Assembly: GCA_037179335.1 (NCBI GenBank)
Contig: JAKZHN010000015.1
Coordinates: 558,001-622,000, forward strand
Length of the DNA stretch: 64,000 nucleotides
Direction of reading: 5' to 3'
DNA from: Cyclaneusma minus
Lineage: Eukaryota > Ascomycota > Leotiomycetes > Marthamycetales > Marthamycetaceae
Part shown: positions 20,737 through 32,377 of the stretch, piece after piece
How the letters are laid out: every line of letters starts with the position of its first letter
Position numbering within the stretch: the first letter of the stretch is position 1
The notes under the pieces: generated by a model
Databases searched by the model: none
What the model was told of the DNA's origin: nothing
The model's input: only the letters and a program-made list of their open reading frames with translations
Translations under genes and position numbers: made by a program

Positions 20737-22374
20737 ATGGCAGAGCGCCCAGGTTTCCAAACCCTCGAAGACTTCAGAAGAGCGCGTGCATGGGCAAGGA
20801 CAAACGAAGATGGAGACCCTCCAGACAGAACCCCCAGGGTGCGCTCACTGCCCGAAACCATGGCTGCTCCATCAACCACCGCACCGCCGATTCCTGTGAT
20901 CGACCGTGTTCAGCCTGCCGAGGAAGCGCCCAAGATCCCCGTTGCGGACACTGACCTGTGGGTTACGACTGTGGACGGGTATGTGGTCTCTGTATTCGTG
21001 ATATTCTCAATTACTTGGAATACTCCGAATTGCTTGGAAAATACTCCGAGTTACTTGGAATATTCCCAGTTACTTGGAATACCCCCACTTACTCTGAATA
21101 TTCTTAGTTACTCTGAATATTCCCACCCACTTTGAGAACGTCTGCTAACCTCGACTCAAATCACCAGAAGATACCAATCCCCAATCATCCCAATCCGCGT
21201 AGGAGAGAGCCGCGAGACATTCTACGTCCATCGAAGTATCCTTGTGCAAGAAGACTTCTTCTCCAAAGCCCTCGATGGCAACTTCGCAGAAGCCTCTTCA
21301 CAATCAATCGACCTCCCCGAGGAAGACCCCACAGTGTTCAGCTTCGTCGTCAGCTGGCTCTATGAGAAGGAATTCAAACCGATCAAGAACATCGAGTCCG
21401 TTCTTGTTCGGGAGCCGGAGAAGGGAAAGGGCAAGGCGAGGGAACATGCGAGCAGCACGCATGCAGACGCTTCAGACAGCGATGCCAGCGTCACTGATGT
21501 CTCCGCAGCTGCTCGCCTTCGACGCATCCGCGAGATGCGCAACCGCAGGGTTCAACGAGAGTCGGAAACGCGTCAAAAGCGGGGTGACAGACATCGCCCT
21601 GACTGTACTTGCAACAACTGCACCGCCGAGCAGCGAGGCCCGCCCTGTTGGAACTGCGGCATGATGCGAAACCGACCACCAGGTGCTCAGCCTCCAGGTC
21701 CACGACCACGACACCCGATGGAACGAGACCCTGCACTTCCTCGAGGTGTAGGCGAAGCCCGGCGAGCGTTACAGGATTACCTTCCACAAGCTGAGGGGGT
21801 TGGTATGCGAGTAGCCCCCGGAGGTGCTCAACCTCCTGTAGCGCCCGCAACCGAGGACCAGGAACGCATGTCCGCGGAAGACCTGCGCACCTGGCTCCTA
21901 ACCTACCAACTCTCCGTCGAGGTCTACGTGTGCGCGCAGCGTTACCTGCTCACAAGCTTCAAGCAATGTATCGCCGACTACATCATCAACCAATTCGAGA
22001 TCGTAGGCATGCAGGCAGCGCACCCTGACGTACTGTTTGCCTGTCAGACCTTGCACGCTGGTATCCCCGAGACCGACGACCTGCTCAAGAAGATCTTTGC
22101 CAGGGTCGGCTTCATGCAGGCCAGGCTTTGGAGGAACTTCCCCGAGGAGACTCAGCAATTCTTCATCGAGAATGCCGAGGTTGCCGGTCTGGTCATGAAG
22201 GAGACGATGCAACGACGTGAGGGCGAGGTGGGCGAGCAGCTGCCGGCTATGGATGGTGGTGGTGCTACTGTGGTCCCGCCGAGACGCAACGATTACCCGG
22301 CGGACCGAGACAGACGAAGATATCCATGGGAAGGCAACTACGGGGCAGGGATGTTCGGAGGTCCGCAGTATTGA
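20737..22374 (+). CDS. BTB/POZ-domain protein
   Basis: Two exons, 20737-20978 and 21168-22374, split within a Gly codon (GG|A), giving 482 residues. An ~80-residue Pro-rich N-terminus is followed by the BTB core: a strand IIPIRVGESRETFYVHRSIL, then FFSKALDGNFAEA, LPEEDPTVFSFVVSWLY and EFKP. A low-complexity Arg/Ser segment and a small cluster of four Cys (CTCNNC, CWNC) interrupt it. The helical C-terminal half of the BTB region resumes at TWLLTYQLSVEVYVCAQRYL. Fungal proteins of this shape are common, mostly uncharacterised, and may act as cullin-3 substrate adaptors. A CUL3-type cullin is in this window at 61.6 kb, but no link is shown. The Cys cluster could bind a metal. The 189-nt intron is filled with a degenerate repeat. 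Confidence 0.88.
20998..21137. repeat. Degenerate ~20-bp tandem repeat in the BTB gene intron
   Basis: Six to seven units resembling AGTTACTTGGAATATTCCC run through most of intron 20979-21167, between the GTATGT donor and the TGCTAACC branch site. The units diverge mainly at A/T and C/T positions. The unit matches the intronic array of the zinc-cluster gene (ACTTGGAATTCTCC core). Confidence 0.75.
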
Positions 22375-25300
22375 TGGGATGAATTGGCGCCGTTTCGAAT
22401 CTCGGATCTCGATGATACCCACAGGCAAGCAAGCAGGGGTGTTTTGGCGTTGTCTTTCTTCTGCGTGGCTTTTCCATCGGGTTGCAATGCTCGAGGGAAA
22501 GAGCGGACGCAAAATCAGGTCTTTCTGATATGATACCAGCGATGCCGGTTTACTCCAGTTGCATGGCTGAATTGGGCGGGATGGGGTCGTCTTTCAGATA
22601 GCTAGGTACACAACGAATTCAAAGCTGTACCATGCGGATCTCTGTTCTTTAGCATCTGTTTGTGAAAAGGTTATATGGACGAGTGATAGTTGGTTGGGGC
22701 TCTTCGGGCCACCGTTCTACCCGCCACCTGAGAGGGGTTGGGAGAGAGTGGTCTTGGATCCTCCAATAATAAAAATTGGAAATCAACCCAGGGTATCATT
22801 AGATACACCACATGCAGACAGCAAGATTAGACCCCTGAATTGCCTTCCAGTAAACTATACGACTAACGTTCTAGGTAGTACCGAAATTCAAGAAAGATGG
22901 CCTGGAGTTAGCTATGCTTTAAAAAAGGCAGGGAGAGCACGGGAGAAGGCAAGGACAGGGCAGAGCAGGTGACTTCGTACAGGACTCGAGGAGGTGGGAG
23001 AGCCAAATTGTCACATTCAATTTTTTTTTAGTATATAGACCAAGAAAGCAAGATTCTTCCAACAAACGGTATCAAGTCCCATGTCCCAAATAGTTGGCAG
23101 AGTGGTTAGGCAGGTTGAATATCGTCCACCTAACTTCCGAAAAACCCGGACCTTCTCTGAAGAGGTTTGTGAGGAATTTGCTACCAAGTCCCAATTCGAG
23201 CTCCCAGATACTACTCTCTTTTTGCCTTTTTTTTGCGGTTTTTTTTTTCTTTAGCAAATTATCATCGTGACTCGGATGGTTCATCGTGTATGAAGGGGAG
23301 AGGTTGACTTGTAAATTGTAATCCCCGGGTAGTGGTACCGCTTTTGAGATATAATTGCTCGCTCTAAGGACGTGAAGTTGGGGTTGAACTGAGCTCGTGG
23401 TCCCTACCCCTTATTTCAACTAGGTACAGAGCACTCGCAACCAATGACCTTGAGTAGGAAAACGGCGAGAAATTGACGTGGAATTTATATAAATAAGTCC
23501 TGGTGATGGACGATCACGCTTGTAAGCAAAAGTTGGTCTTGTAGAAGATGTGATGAATTGGTTTTGCCTACCCAACCCTGCGAGTTACGAGCAGGTTTAC
23601 CTGACGTGGGGACGCGGTTGCTGCTTCGAGAGTCGTGCGACTTCTTCCCTTCCTTCTATTCTTTCTCTCACTCGGCATACGTGACAGTCAGCAGCCCGAA
23701 CTATTTTCAACAAATCGATTCTCTCCAATGCGTCAAGGGGCAACATTTCGATTTCTGAAGAGTTTCGCATGCGTGTAGTTGTTGCCACGAATAAGAGAAG
23801 ACCGAAGGTAGTACCGAGAGTAACAAGAAGAAGAAAAAGAAGGAAAGACTATTCTCGCTCAGGAGTCTCGCACACCGACTCGGCATGGCGTTCTTCCGCA
23901 AGGCTGTATATAGACCATAGATTTCGGGTTGGTGGAATTCGTCGACGACAAATCAAACAGTTGAGAGTAAATCGAGTGATTAGTAGTAAACCAAGTATTC
24001 AGGAGTGAGCAAATTGTTAGGAGTAAGCTCAATGGGCCAATACTTGAGAAAGAGTAACCAAGAAAGTCATCACACATGTGACAACATTGTCCAAATTACT
24101 CTGCATAGAGTTTTTTCGAAGCACTGTATGATGCAATCTGTGGTCCCCAATTGTCGATCTGCTTCAGCTAGGCATACTTGACGCACACTTGTGACGGATT
24201 TTGATCCGTATGCCGCTTGAAGCAGAAGCCGAGGCTCGAATACTCTGCTCGTCCTGACCTGACCCCTCCACGATCCTGGAAAATCGCGAACTTCTGAGTA
24301 TGACTTCGAGAGCTTGAAATAATCCAGGTGATCCAAATTTTCGAATGGGAATAAGCTTTTCAAGATTGGTCTGGGGAATCTTACTCTCCGTGATATGACG
24401 ATAAAAGGATAGTAGTTACCGCAACCCGTAGACCATGGTACGTCAAGTACGGTAGCCTTGAAGAGACGCCGAGGGAGATGTTGAAGAAAATATGCTGTCA
24501 TCGCATATTGAAGACTTAAAAAGACGACCCTGAGAACATAAAAATGAAACGAACACATACTAGAATCCAAAGGTCGTGACGAGTCGGTCTTCGGCTTGTT
24601 TCAGTGGGAGTCGGACCTTCTGCTCACGAGTCATGAGTCCCTGGGCGAGGTGAGACTGGAAGCTTGAGCTCTGAGCGTGGAATGATGTCTGAGAAGGAGA
24701 AAGCGTCCAGACAGGTCGACTCGTTCAAAAGGCTTGGGACTGGACGTATTTCTGTCAATGAACATTTGATATCGATGGTGGTTGTCGAGACACACGATTC
24801 GGACAAAAGTTGGCTCCGAGCCCGGCAATCAGCAATTTCACCTCCTCGTGTGGAAAAACTCCGGCCCTCTCTTCATCCGCCGCTGATTGGGCATGTTTCA
24901 GCTTCTCAATCTCAAAAGTGTGGCGCAAGGACCAATCACCCGTTCGGTCGGGAAGTCGGGCTGGAGATCTCGAAACACGGACCTCTTCGTGTTCGTCGTT
25001 TCACCACAAGAGGTTAGCACTTAGCAGCGCAAGGTGCACGCTGCGGGGATGAAGAGAGGCGGGTGCATCAGCATCAGGCCGACCGACGATGTTGGGGATG
25101 ATGGGACGAAATGCTCAGGGCACAGGATGGTCCGCAGAAACACAACGCTCCTGCAATATCAGAACTTGCTTCTGCGAATATGACTCTTCAGCAGCCAATC
25201 TTCGCTGCAGCCATGTTCTAAACCAATACTAACGGCGGGAGGAACAAGCTCAAGCCTTCGCCCTTTCTGAGTCAGTCTGACCCCTGGATGACGTCCAGTT

Positions 25301-27462
25301 GGGCCGGCAGTGGATACATGTTAAGAGACACGAGATCGCTGTCGTCCAGCTCGTGCTGCCATCACGAAACAACGACGCAGGTACGCTTGCTTGGTGGACT
25401 GCGGTACTTGTCACCATTTTGACACAGGGCAACAGCGTCGACGGGAGCCTGCTGCTGCCGCCGAGTCACTCCCGTGGGAAGTCTGGAACGCTGGCGACTG
25501 GAGCGGTGCAGGATAATGCGTTCAAATCCCGAAGAGGAGAACACAGGGGATGATGTGAGCTGTGTTCTAGCCGTTGCGTATGCCGACGCGCATTTTCTGG
25601 GTAAAGGCTGGCTGTGTGCTGCCAGTTTGGAACCGCAAAGTCGAGATATCATATTTCGGCCCGCCCACTTGGTGGTTATCTGCAGCGGCCAGCTCCAACC
25701 CAAGGGACGGCGGAACGAGAGATCCTTGTGACGGTTGAAGTGGCTGCATCGGGATACCAGATCTCGACACAATAATAATGGGATTATTGTCCGGAACAGT
25801 GTTGTTTCTGGCTTCGAGGTCCGCACTGGTTCAATGTCTCCCATTGTTCAAGTAAGTACGGAGAGGCCATCCGGTTGTTTACGTCTGGTCTTCGACCCCA
25901 CCCCCACTGTCCACCGCCGTTGTCAACTCCACACCCCAGCCGACGATGTAACTGCAAGTAGTTGCCAGTACAACAAGTCCTTGGACTTGCTTTCGCTGTC
26001 GCTTCTCAGCGGTCAGCGGTGAGTGGCCGCCGTTCAGTGGCTGGTATGTGGTAGGGCTAGGAGCAGAGTTGCAGCTAGTGCGGAGCTGAAGGCGGTCCAG
26101 AGGCTCTGATGCTGCGCCACCAGGAGTTGAGGTGCTATTGCTAAAGTCGTGTCCATTGTGCCCGAGTCAAAAGTGCCCATAGAGTTGTCGAGGCAGGTAA
26201 CGGTCCGAGGTCGCCTTGAGTGTGGAGAAGGGCCACCGCTCGTCGGGCTGGCCTGTTTCAATGGTGACCTTGCTCACCATTACTACTTTGGTACATGTAC
26301 CATGGCCCTGCGGGATCTGGTGCTTAGCAAGGCCCAGTGGCCCACCTGCTGTGAGCTTGAGATAAGAATGCACCGCAGCAACCGTCGTTACCATCCACTC
26401 ACACGACGACGTTGGCGCCCCAATCCGTCGATTGATCCCGCTCAGGCAGTGGTGTGGTGTTTATCGTCGCAATTCCAGATGGCGGTGCACCAGACGCTAT
26501 GTGTAGGTAGGCTGGGGCCCTGGGCGGGCTTAGTCGGCGTTGTGGAGCAGGGTGGCCACAATGACGATCGTCGAGAGCTGGAGATCGAGTGCGAAACGGC
26601 AATTTGGAGAATGGGAAAATGGCAGGCTGATCCGTCGACGACTGCTTATTGCCGCCGCCGTCGCACGTGTGGAGATCAATCTGATTCGACAACAGAGAAC
26701 TGGGTGCAGGAGACTCGACGGCAAAGAATTGAAGAGAGACAGACAGAGCAAGACCACATACCAAAGACAGGCCGACTAGCCAAACGCCGTAATAATAGGG
26801 AAAATGGCTCATGTATAATTAAGGTAATTAAAAAAGCGGGCTAGGCCTGTTGCAGCACTGGTCCCAGCCTCTCCATCCCTGCTGTACGGCAGCCGGCGCA
26901 GACCACGTCGGCACGGACGGCCTTGCAACTGAACCAAAACGACTTTCTTCTCCTCCCGCTCCACATCACCACCAACATCCACGCCCTGCCCATCCGACTC
27001 CTCCTCCCTCCGACCCCCCCGACCCGAATCCCATCCCTCTCTGGCAACACACACGTCCTGGCCTCCAGTCGTGTCGTTGCCGTCCGCTCATTACAACACC
27101 CAAAGTCTCTCATTTCACCCCGTCCGCCCGAGTCGTCAATCGCCCTCCACCTCCGCCCACCTTTCTGACCAGCCAGGTCCGACGCCAGCACAGCAATTGC
27201 AAAGGTTTGTGCCTTCCGCCTGCCTCAATTCCGATCCGCCACACTCCCTGCCACGAAAGCGACACGGGGACAAACTCGGTGCTCACAATCGACAGTACAT
27301 CTCGCCTGAGAATTGGCTTACTGTCGAAACCCATCATCTCTCAGCGCAGTCCTTGGTTGAACTGGAATAGCGGAAGTCGTTTGCTCGATCCTTTCGCCAA
27401 ATCAATGTTCCCTTCAATCTAGACCTCGTAGCACAAAGACCGACTACGGCGCTGTATTCACC
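22375..27462. other. 5-kb stretch without a supported gene
   Basis: No reading frame over ~240 codons occurs and none has recognisable domains, plausible ATG context or splice partners. The longest (26149-26844 plus, 24570-24070 minus, 25844-25362 minus) start at non-ATG codons or have random-looking composition. T- or A-runs occur near 23024-23032 and 23229-23252. The last ~600 bp (26900-27460) is strongly C-rich on the plus strand and is probably promoter and 5'UTR of the Ser/Pro-rich gene. Non-coding RNAs or decayed elements are possible but not visible. Confidence 0.5.
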
Positions 27463-30150
27463 ATGGCAGCCATGACCGACAGTCGCGGCCATCCAGGCAG
27501 TGTCACTCTGACGCAAGACGAAGCCATGAGCCTCCAAGATTCTGTCCGAGCCATCACTAGGGCAGAGGGCATGTCAGTGCCCAAGGTCACCAGATCTCCA
27601 CCTCCCAATCCTCCCTTCGTGTTCCCCTCCCGCGGGACATCCTCTTCGGCACCTTCTACCTTTTCCCGAACGAAAGGCCGCCAATCGCTCTCGGCCTTTG
27701 ATGTGCAAAGCGGGTTTGCGGCCTCGACTGGTGGCCCTCAAAGTGGCCGCCCCGCTTCTTCAAGACGGGACGCCCCTCCTCCGCTGCCTAGTTTCACATT
27801 CAGTTCTGTTCCGACTGAGAATCAAGCCGAATTCGGATCTAGCCCTTTGAGATCGCCCTTCTCGCAGTCGCCCTTCTCGCAGTCTCCTGTATCTGCCAAC
27901 AGCATTTCTCGCCCTGACGGACATAGGAGAGGTGGAAGTGAATTTATCGGAGGTGACGGCGCAAGCAGTACTGCTGGAACCGGTCTTCTGAGCTCAAGTC
28001 CGAACCGGGGTGATGAACCTTTGCCTCCTCCGCCTTCTTCCGGTCGTAGAGGCCATGCCCATCGACGTTCCGCAGCAGTTTCATGCCACGATTTGTCCAT
28101 GATTCTCAAGCCTGACAGCAACAATGCTGCTCGCGGCGGTAGTGCGCCAACAAGTCCCTATTGGCTCGAGAAACCACCCGGATTCCCGTTTCTCGGTTCC
28201 TCTGAACGGGCGATGTCTGATCCTTCAGCTTTAGGTCCACCAGGGAGGTCGAGCTTCGTTACGTCTTCGACTGGATCCCCTTCGAGGACTAATTCTCCTC
28301 GAGCGAGAGTGGGTTTCTCGGATGATGTGACCATCATTCCTAGGCCCCTGTCGTTTGTGTCCAGTGAAACGTCTACTTCCAGCACAGTCACTGTACGCCC
28401 TGGCCACTCCAAGTCCGGTAGCATTTCGTCCATCGTGTCTGGTACGTCCAGTCTGTCTTCAAAGGAGGGACGCCGATTTGCGAGTCCAACGCGGGGTTCC
28501 ATCACTTCAGACTATCGACCGAAGTCTGCGGGAGCCAACATGGGCGGAGCAAGTGGCCTTGGGTCTCTAGGTCGCGCACATGGACCGAACAGGTCTGCAT
28601 CAAATCTCTTGGACTCGTTTGGTCGAACGTCACGCAATGAACGCGACTCGGATTCTGCTAGTAGACCTGCCATATCTGCGCCTGATTTGACTCCCAGCGA
28701 AATTGCCGACATCCAAAGAGCGATGCCAACAACAAGGATAACCCGTACTCCTTCTCGAAGTTCATCCGTCTCGAGAAAAGGACGAAAGCATCATAAGTTC
28801 TGGCAACGATCAATACTTTCACGACGATTGAAATCTCGCACTCGCAAACCGAAGGCCAATAGCCTCAGGTCACCTACTCCCCCGTTGCGCCCATCTTCCC
28901 GACTATCTTCAAAAGGCACTCCAGAAGAACCGGAAGACAATCTCAGCAGCGGGCCCAGATTCCCGTCTGCTGATATGAATACACCCCGGCCACATACAGC
29001 AGATTTCTCGTCCCTACAGGCACAAATGAAAAGCCGCAGGTCTGAAGATGACGATACGATGCTCATTGACTTGGATGCTGCAATGCGCCCTGTCGACGAT
29101 GACAACAGCTCTCCTTTCAAAGGCGAATGGGATTCGGTGCAGCGGGCAGGTGGCAAATCTAATATGCGACAACGACGCATGCACAGTGCTGGTGGAGTCA
29201 GAGGCTACCTCGGCCCTGGTTCTCATCGTCGCGCCGAAAGTGCCCCTGAGATGGCGCCATTCCAGAACCCACGGTTTGGCTTGAGTAGTTCTACTATGGC
29301 CGATGTGTTTGAAGAGGAGGAAGAGGACGCTGAATGGGATGATGTCAAAACCGTATCCCATCAGAGTTCGAAGACTCAGGTCGAGGATTCTCCCATGAAA
29401 TCTGAGACCAGCGATACCGACTCATCGGTTAGCGAGCCAGTTGATCAGCAACTGGGCTCCAGCATCAAGTCGGAGCTCTCCGCTGCGTCGCTCCGCTCCA
29501 ATTCTTTCCATGAAACCCGAAGAGGTTCAAAAGTTACGGATGAGTCTGAGTCTCCTAGGTCGAGTTATGGAGAGAAGTCTTCCAATGCTACACCTACTCC
29601 TCCATTGCGCCCCAGTCATTTGGCCTCTATTACCGATGGAATCGATGAGCTTCAGCCCCCGGTCTTCACACCATCGAGCTATTCTTCTGCCATGGATTCT
29701 CCTATGCCTTCCCCACGCTCGCCAATGTCGTATGATACCCAACGCATTTCGACCGCACCGTCCTCTGTGACCGACGAGCAAGGCCTGCGGTCTTTATTAC
29801 TCGGAGAGCCTGGACCTGAAGTTCGAATGTCAGTGGACGATGTACCGTCTCTCAGCAGCGGCACATCTACCACCACACGGGAAAGCGGCTTTACTCCTCC
29901 AGGTATCTTCTGCCAGCAAAGACCTCAGACAAGCCAACGCTCGGGCTCATTCTCCTCCTCAACTGCTACCAAGAAACGGGGCAGCATTGCCAGCCTGTCT
30001 CGCTTGATCAGCAGTTCCCATGGATCAAAGAGCAAGCTGTCCATTGAAGAGAGACCCCCAGCCTCACCCGAAAATGATAAGAAGAAGCTCTCGAAACGGT
30101 TCAGCGAGCGCATGCTCGGCCTATTCCGACAGAGAGACCCGTCACCTTGA
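27463..30150 (+). CDS. Large Ser/Pro-rich, mostly disordered protein
   Basis: A single exon of 895 codons from ATG 27463 (MAAMTDSRGHPG) to TGA 30148-30150. Composition is dominated by Ser, Pro, Arg and Gly, with many SP/TP and RxxS phospho-site-like motifs. There are short ordered islands: HRRSAAVSCHDLSMILKP (~205-220), SPYWLEKPPGFPFLGSSERA and a strongly basic block GRKHHKFWQRSILSRRLKSR (~440-460). An acidic segment (FEEEEEDAEWDD) and a basic C-terminal helix (KKKLSKRFSERMLGLFRQRD) follow. A 15-bp tandem duplication at ~27858-27887 encodes SPFSQSPFSQSP. I recall similar fungal proteins labelled cell wall proline-rich, but there is no signal peptide here, so an intracellular phosphoregulated or polarity-related role is at least as likely. 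Function unknown. Confidence 0.85.
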   Translation: MAAMTDSRGHPGSVTLTQDEAMSLQDSVRAITRAEGMSVPKVTRSPPPNPPFVFPSRGTSSSAPSTFSRTKGRQSLSAFDVQSGFAASTGGPQSGRPASSRRDAPPPLPSFTFSSVPTENQAEFGSSPLRSPFSQSPFSQSPVSANSISRPDGHRRGGSEFIGGDGASSTAGTGLLSSSPNRGDEPLPPPPSSGRRGHAHRRSAAVSCHDLSMILKPDSNNAARGGSAPTSPYWLEKPPGFPFLGSSERAMSDPSALGPPGRSSFVTSSTGSPSRTNSPRARVGFSDDVTIIPRPLSFVSSETSTSSTVTVRPGHSKSGSISSIVSGTSSLSSKEGRRFASPTRGSITSDYRPKSAGANMGGASGLGSLGRAHGPNRSASNLLDSFGRTSRNERDSDSASRPAISAPDLTPSEIADIQRAMPTTRITRTPSRSSSVSRKGRKHHKFWQRSILSRRLKSRTRKPKANSLRSPTPPLRPSSRLSSKGTPEEPEDNLSSGPRFPSADMNTPRPHTADFSSLQAQMKSRRSEDDDTMLIDLDAAMRPVDDDNSSPFKGEWDSVQRAGGKSNMRQRRMHSAGGVRGYLGPGSHRRAESAPEMAPFQNPRFGLSSSTMADVFEEEEEDAEWDDVKTVSHQSSKTQVEDSPMKSETSDTDSSVSEPVDQQLGSSIKSELSAASLRSNSFHETRRGSKVTDESESPRSSYGEKSSNATPTPPLRPSHLASITDGIDELQPPVFTPSSYSSAMDSPMPSPRSPMSYDTQRISTAPSSVTDEQGLRSLLLGEPGPEVRMSVDDVPSLSSGTSTTTRESGFTPPGIFCQQRPQTSQRSGSFSSSTATKKRGSIASLSRLISSSHGSKSKLSIEERPPASPENDKKKLSKRFSERMLGLFRQRDPSP

Positions 30151-32377
30151 CTATATCGCCTCTCTGCTTCTGGTTGAATGTCCTATATCACTATCCAGCA
30201 GGATATTGGACGAGCATTCACAATTTGTTGGACTAGATATTGTCTGAGTGGATTGTAATCATCTGTTGGGCTATGAAGCTTACACACATCTTCTTCTACG
30301 ATACGATTGCGCTAACGACGACAAAAAAAGACTTCTCGCGTTCAAGTTTCTGCGATGTCGATTCTCGCATCTGCCCAAATCGTTCGACTATTGTGGGATC
30401 TTGTGCGCACATCTCCTCTCAGAAAACATGGAATTTGCAATTGGAGGACCCGCATAGCATACCAGTGAAGCAAGCGCGAAAAATTCCTACGCCATTTCCA
30501 TGTTCTCACTTCCGTACCAGCGGACTTGGGATGGGTATTTATTCTCCTGTTGATATGAAACTTGTCGGCGCACACCTTTGATGTGTTGCTCGCGCACACT
30601 ACTTGATTTTCTCGGAATTGCTTGCACGGCGGGGTGTTGTGCTGCTTTTTGGCGTTGTTTTTCTGCGATATCGGCTCTGGATGGAGATTTGGAGCATACT
30701 TTCTTGCGTGGCTGACAAGGCCGGAAGGTGCTTCTTCCATGAAGAGTGCCATGGGGACCGCAATGGTGGTGGCTTCATTGCCATCGTAGATTAGCTGATG
30801 CTGATTGAGAATAGATGAGAGATTATTCTCGGAGACCTTGAAGACTTTGTATGGCTTATTGTGTTATGTGATTTGATTTTTTGTGATATCTGAAACTGCA
30901 GGGAACTTGGGCCAGATCGTTCATTTCGATGCTGAACTGTCAACTGGTTCGCGCGAGCCGAGGTCATCGTCATGGGCAGCGCTTCCAGAGGTGCGCCATC
31001 GAACTTCATCTCTGGTTTCACATCGTCGCCAACACAGCTGTTAGACTTAGGTCTGTCGTAGACACGTGGGGTGTCTCATGGACTACACCCCCTTCTCAAG
31101 AAACCTCAGTTAAACCCCGCGGCCCCCTATCCTCAGAGCGGAGTAGGCAAGGTCGGTCCAAGACACCCATTAATGAAACTCGATGGATACCATAGAAGAC
31201 AAGTGGTGCTCCAAGCAGATCATCAGATGAGTTTTGAACGATTGAATTATCTCAGTATTTGCGACTTTTTTTTTAATATACTTCATGTTGGGGCGACTCC
31301 GAACTTGTCTGCATGCCCCCCTGCCCCCGAAACCCGTCGACTCGTGGTATTTCCCAAAGCAGCCCTGCAGCATTCCAATCTAGGTTTCGAAATGACCGTT
31401 GAAGGTTTCGCGTTTCAATTTCCGAGTTTCGGAGTTTTGATTTTTTTTCTGAGTTTCTCGGAGAGAGAGAGAGAGTTGGAATATGACGTGCATCGTACGG
31501 GACCGGATCGTCGGGGCTTTTTAGTGATTTTTGACTTTTTGATGCTCAATGTGTTACTGCACGGGAAGAACTTTACTATAGGACTGGCCGGGCATGCTAT
31601 CCCTGTTCGTGTTGTTACCTAGGTACCGTAAAGCCGGATCCGTTGTGATGTTTGGGTATAACTTCGGGGCAAGGGAGTCGATGGTCATGTCTGCTTGACT
31701 GTGAGTGTGAGGTTTGACATTGTCACATCAGTATAATGAACAATCTACTTTGAAATGTCATATTGTGCCCATGATCCGTGTGACTCCGATTGTTGCCTAT
31801 TTCAAATGACGTTTGTTCATGACTCGGCTTGATCAATCGCAAGAATTTATGAGTAGTTTGTTACTCGCATAACTTTCGGTCTGTCCCGGGCTTCCCAACT
31901 GCTTGGATTGCGCTATAACGAAACTCAAATCTTTATCAGTAGCTCCGAGTGTACAGTTTGGACACAATTTTTTTTTTTTCGTTCCAAGGTATATACGCAT
32001 GTTTTGATAGGCAAATGACAGGTGAGTGGCAGTTTGGCGGCCTACCTACTAACGGGTTTAGTGAACACTACAGATGGGAACTCTTCAAGTTAGGGGCCAT
32101 GTAAGAAGCCGCCATGTGTCTCCTTTTGCAATTACACTGCAGGCCTTGCCTAATGCATCACGGTATACCAAGGCTTTTCCCTTTATACCACGACTTTCTG
32201 CTGCTGTCAATCGGTTCTCTGATGAAGATGGACATGAGATGAAGTTGAATGTGACACTATATGCAATTCTTCGTCACAAAAGAAATTTAGTACATTGGAC
32301 AGCCGGTATCTAGGTACACAGGGGCTCTATTTTGCAAGCTTGGAAAACGATACGACATGAATTCAGTAGAAAACTGT
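30151..32377. other. Convergent intergenic spacer, 2.2 kb
   Basis: It lies between the 3' ends of the Ser/Pro-rich gene and ATP3. It has T-rich tracts (31267-31273, 31441-31448, 31969-31979) and a short GA repeat at 31460-31474. ORFs up to 183 codons are low in complexity and lack domains. No supported gene. Confidence 0.45.

Noticed and set aside
24070..24570. 166-codon minus-strand ORF in the gene-poor stretch
   Set aside because: It has a non-ATG start, no domain, mixed hydrophobic and basic composition, and nothing to suggest selection.
25480..25550. Possible tRNA-like B box (GTTCAAATCC)
   Set aside because: No matching A box or cloverleaf could be built around it. No other tRNA-like pair was found in the window.
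26149..26844. 231-codon plus-strand ORF
   Set aside because: It begins at a GTG codon, has irregular composition with many Arg/Trp/Cys, shows no domain, and overlaps equally long ORFs on the other strand.
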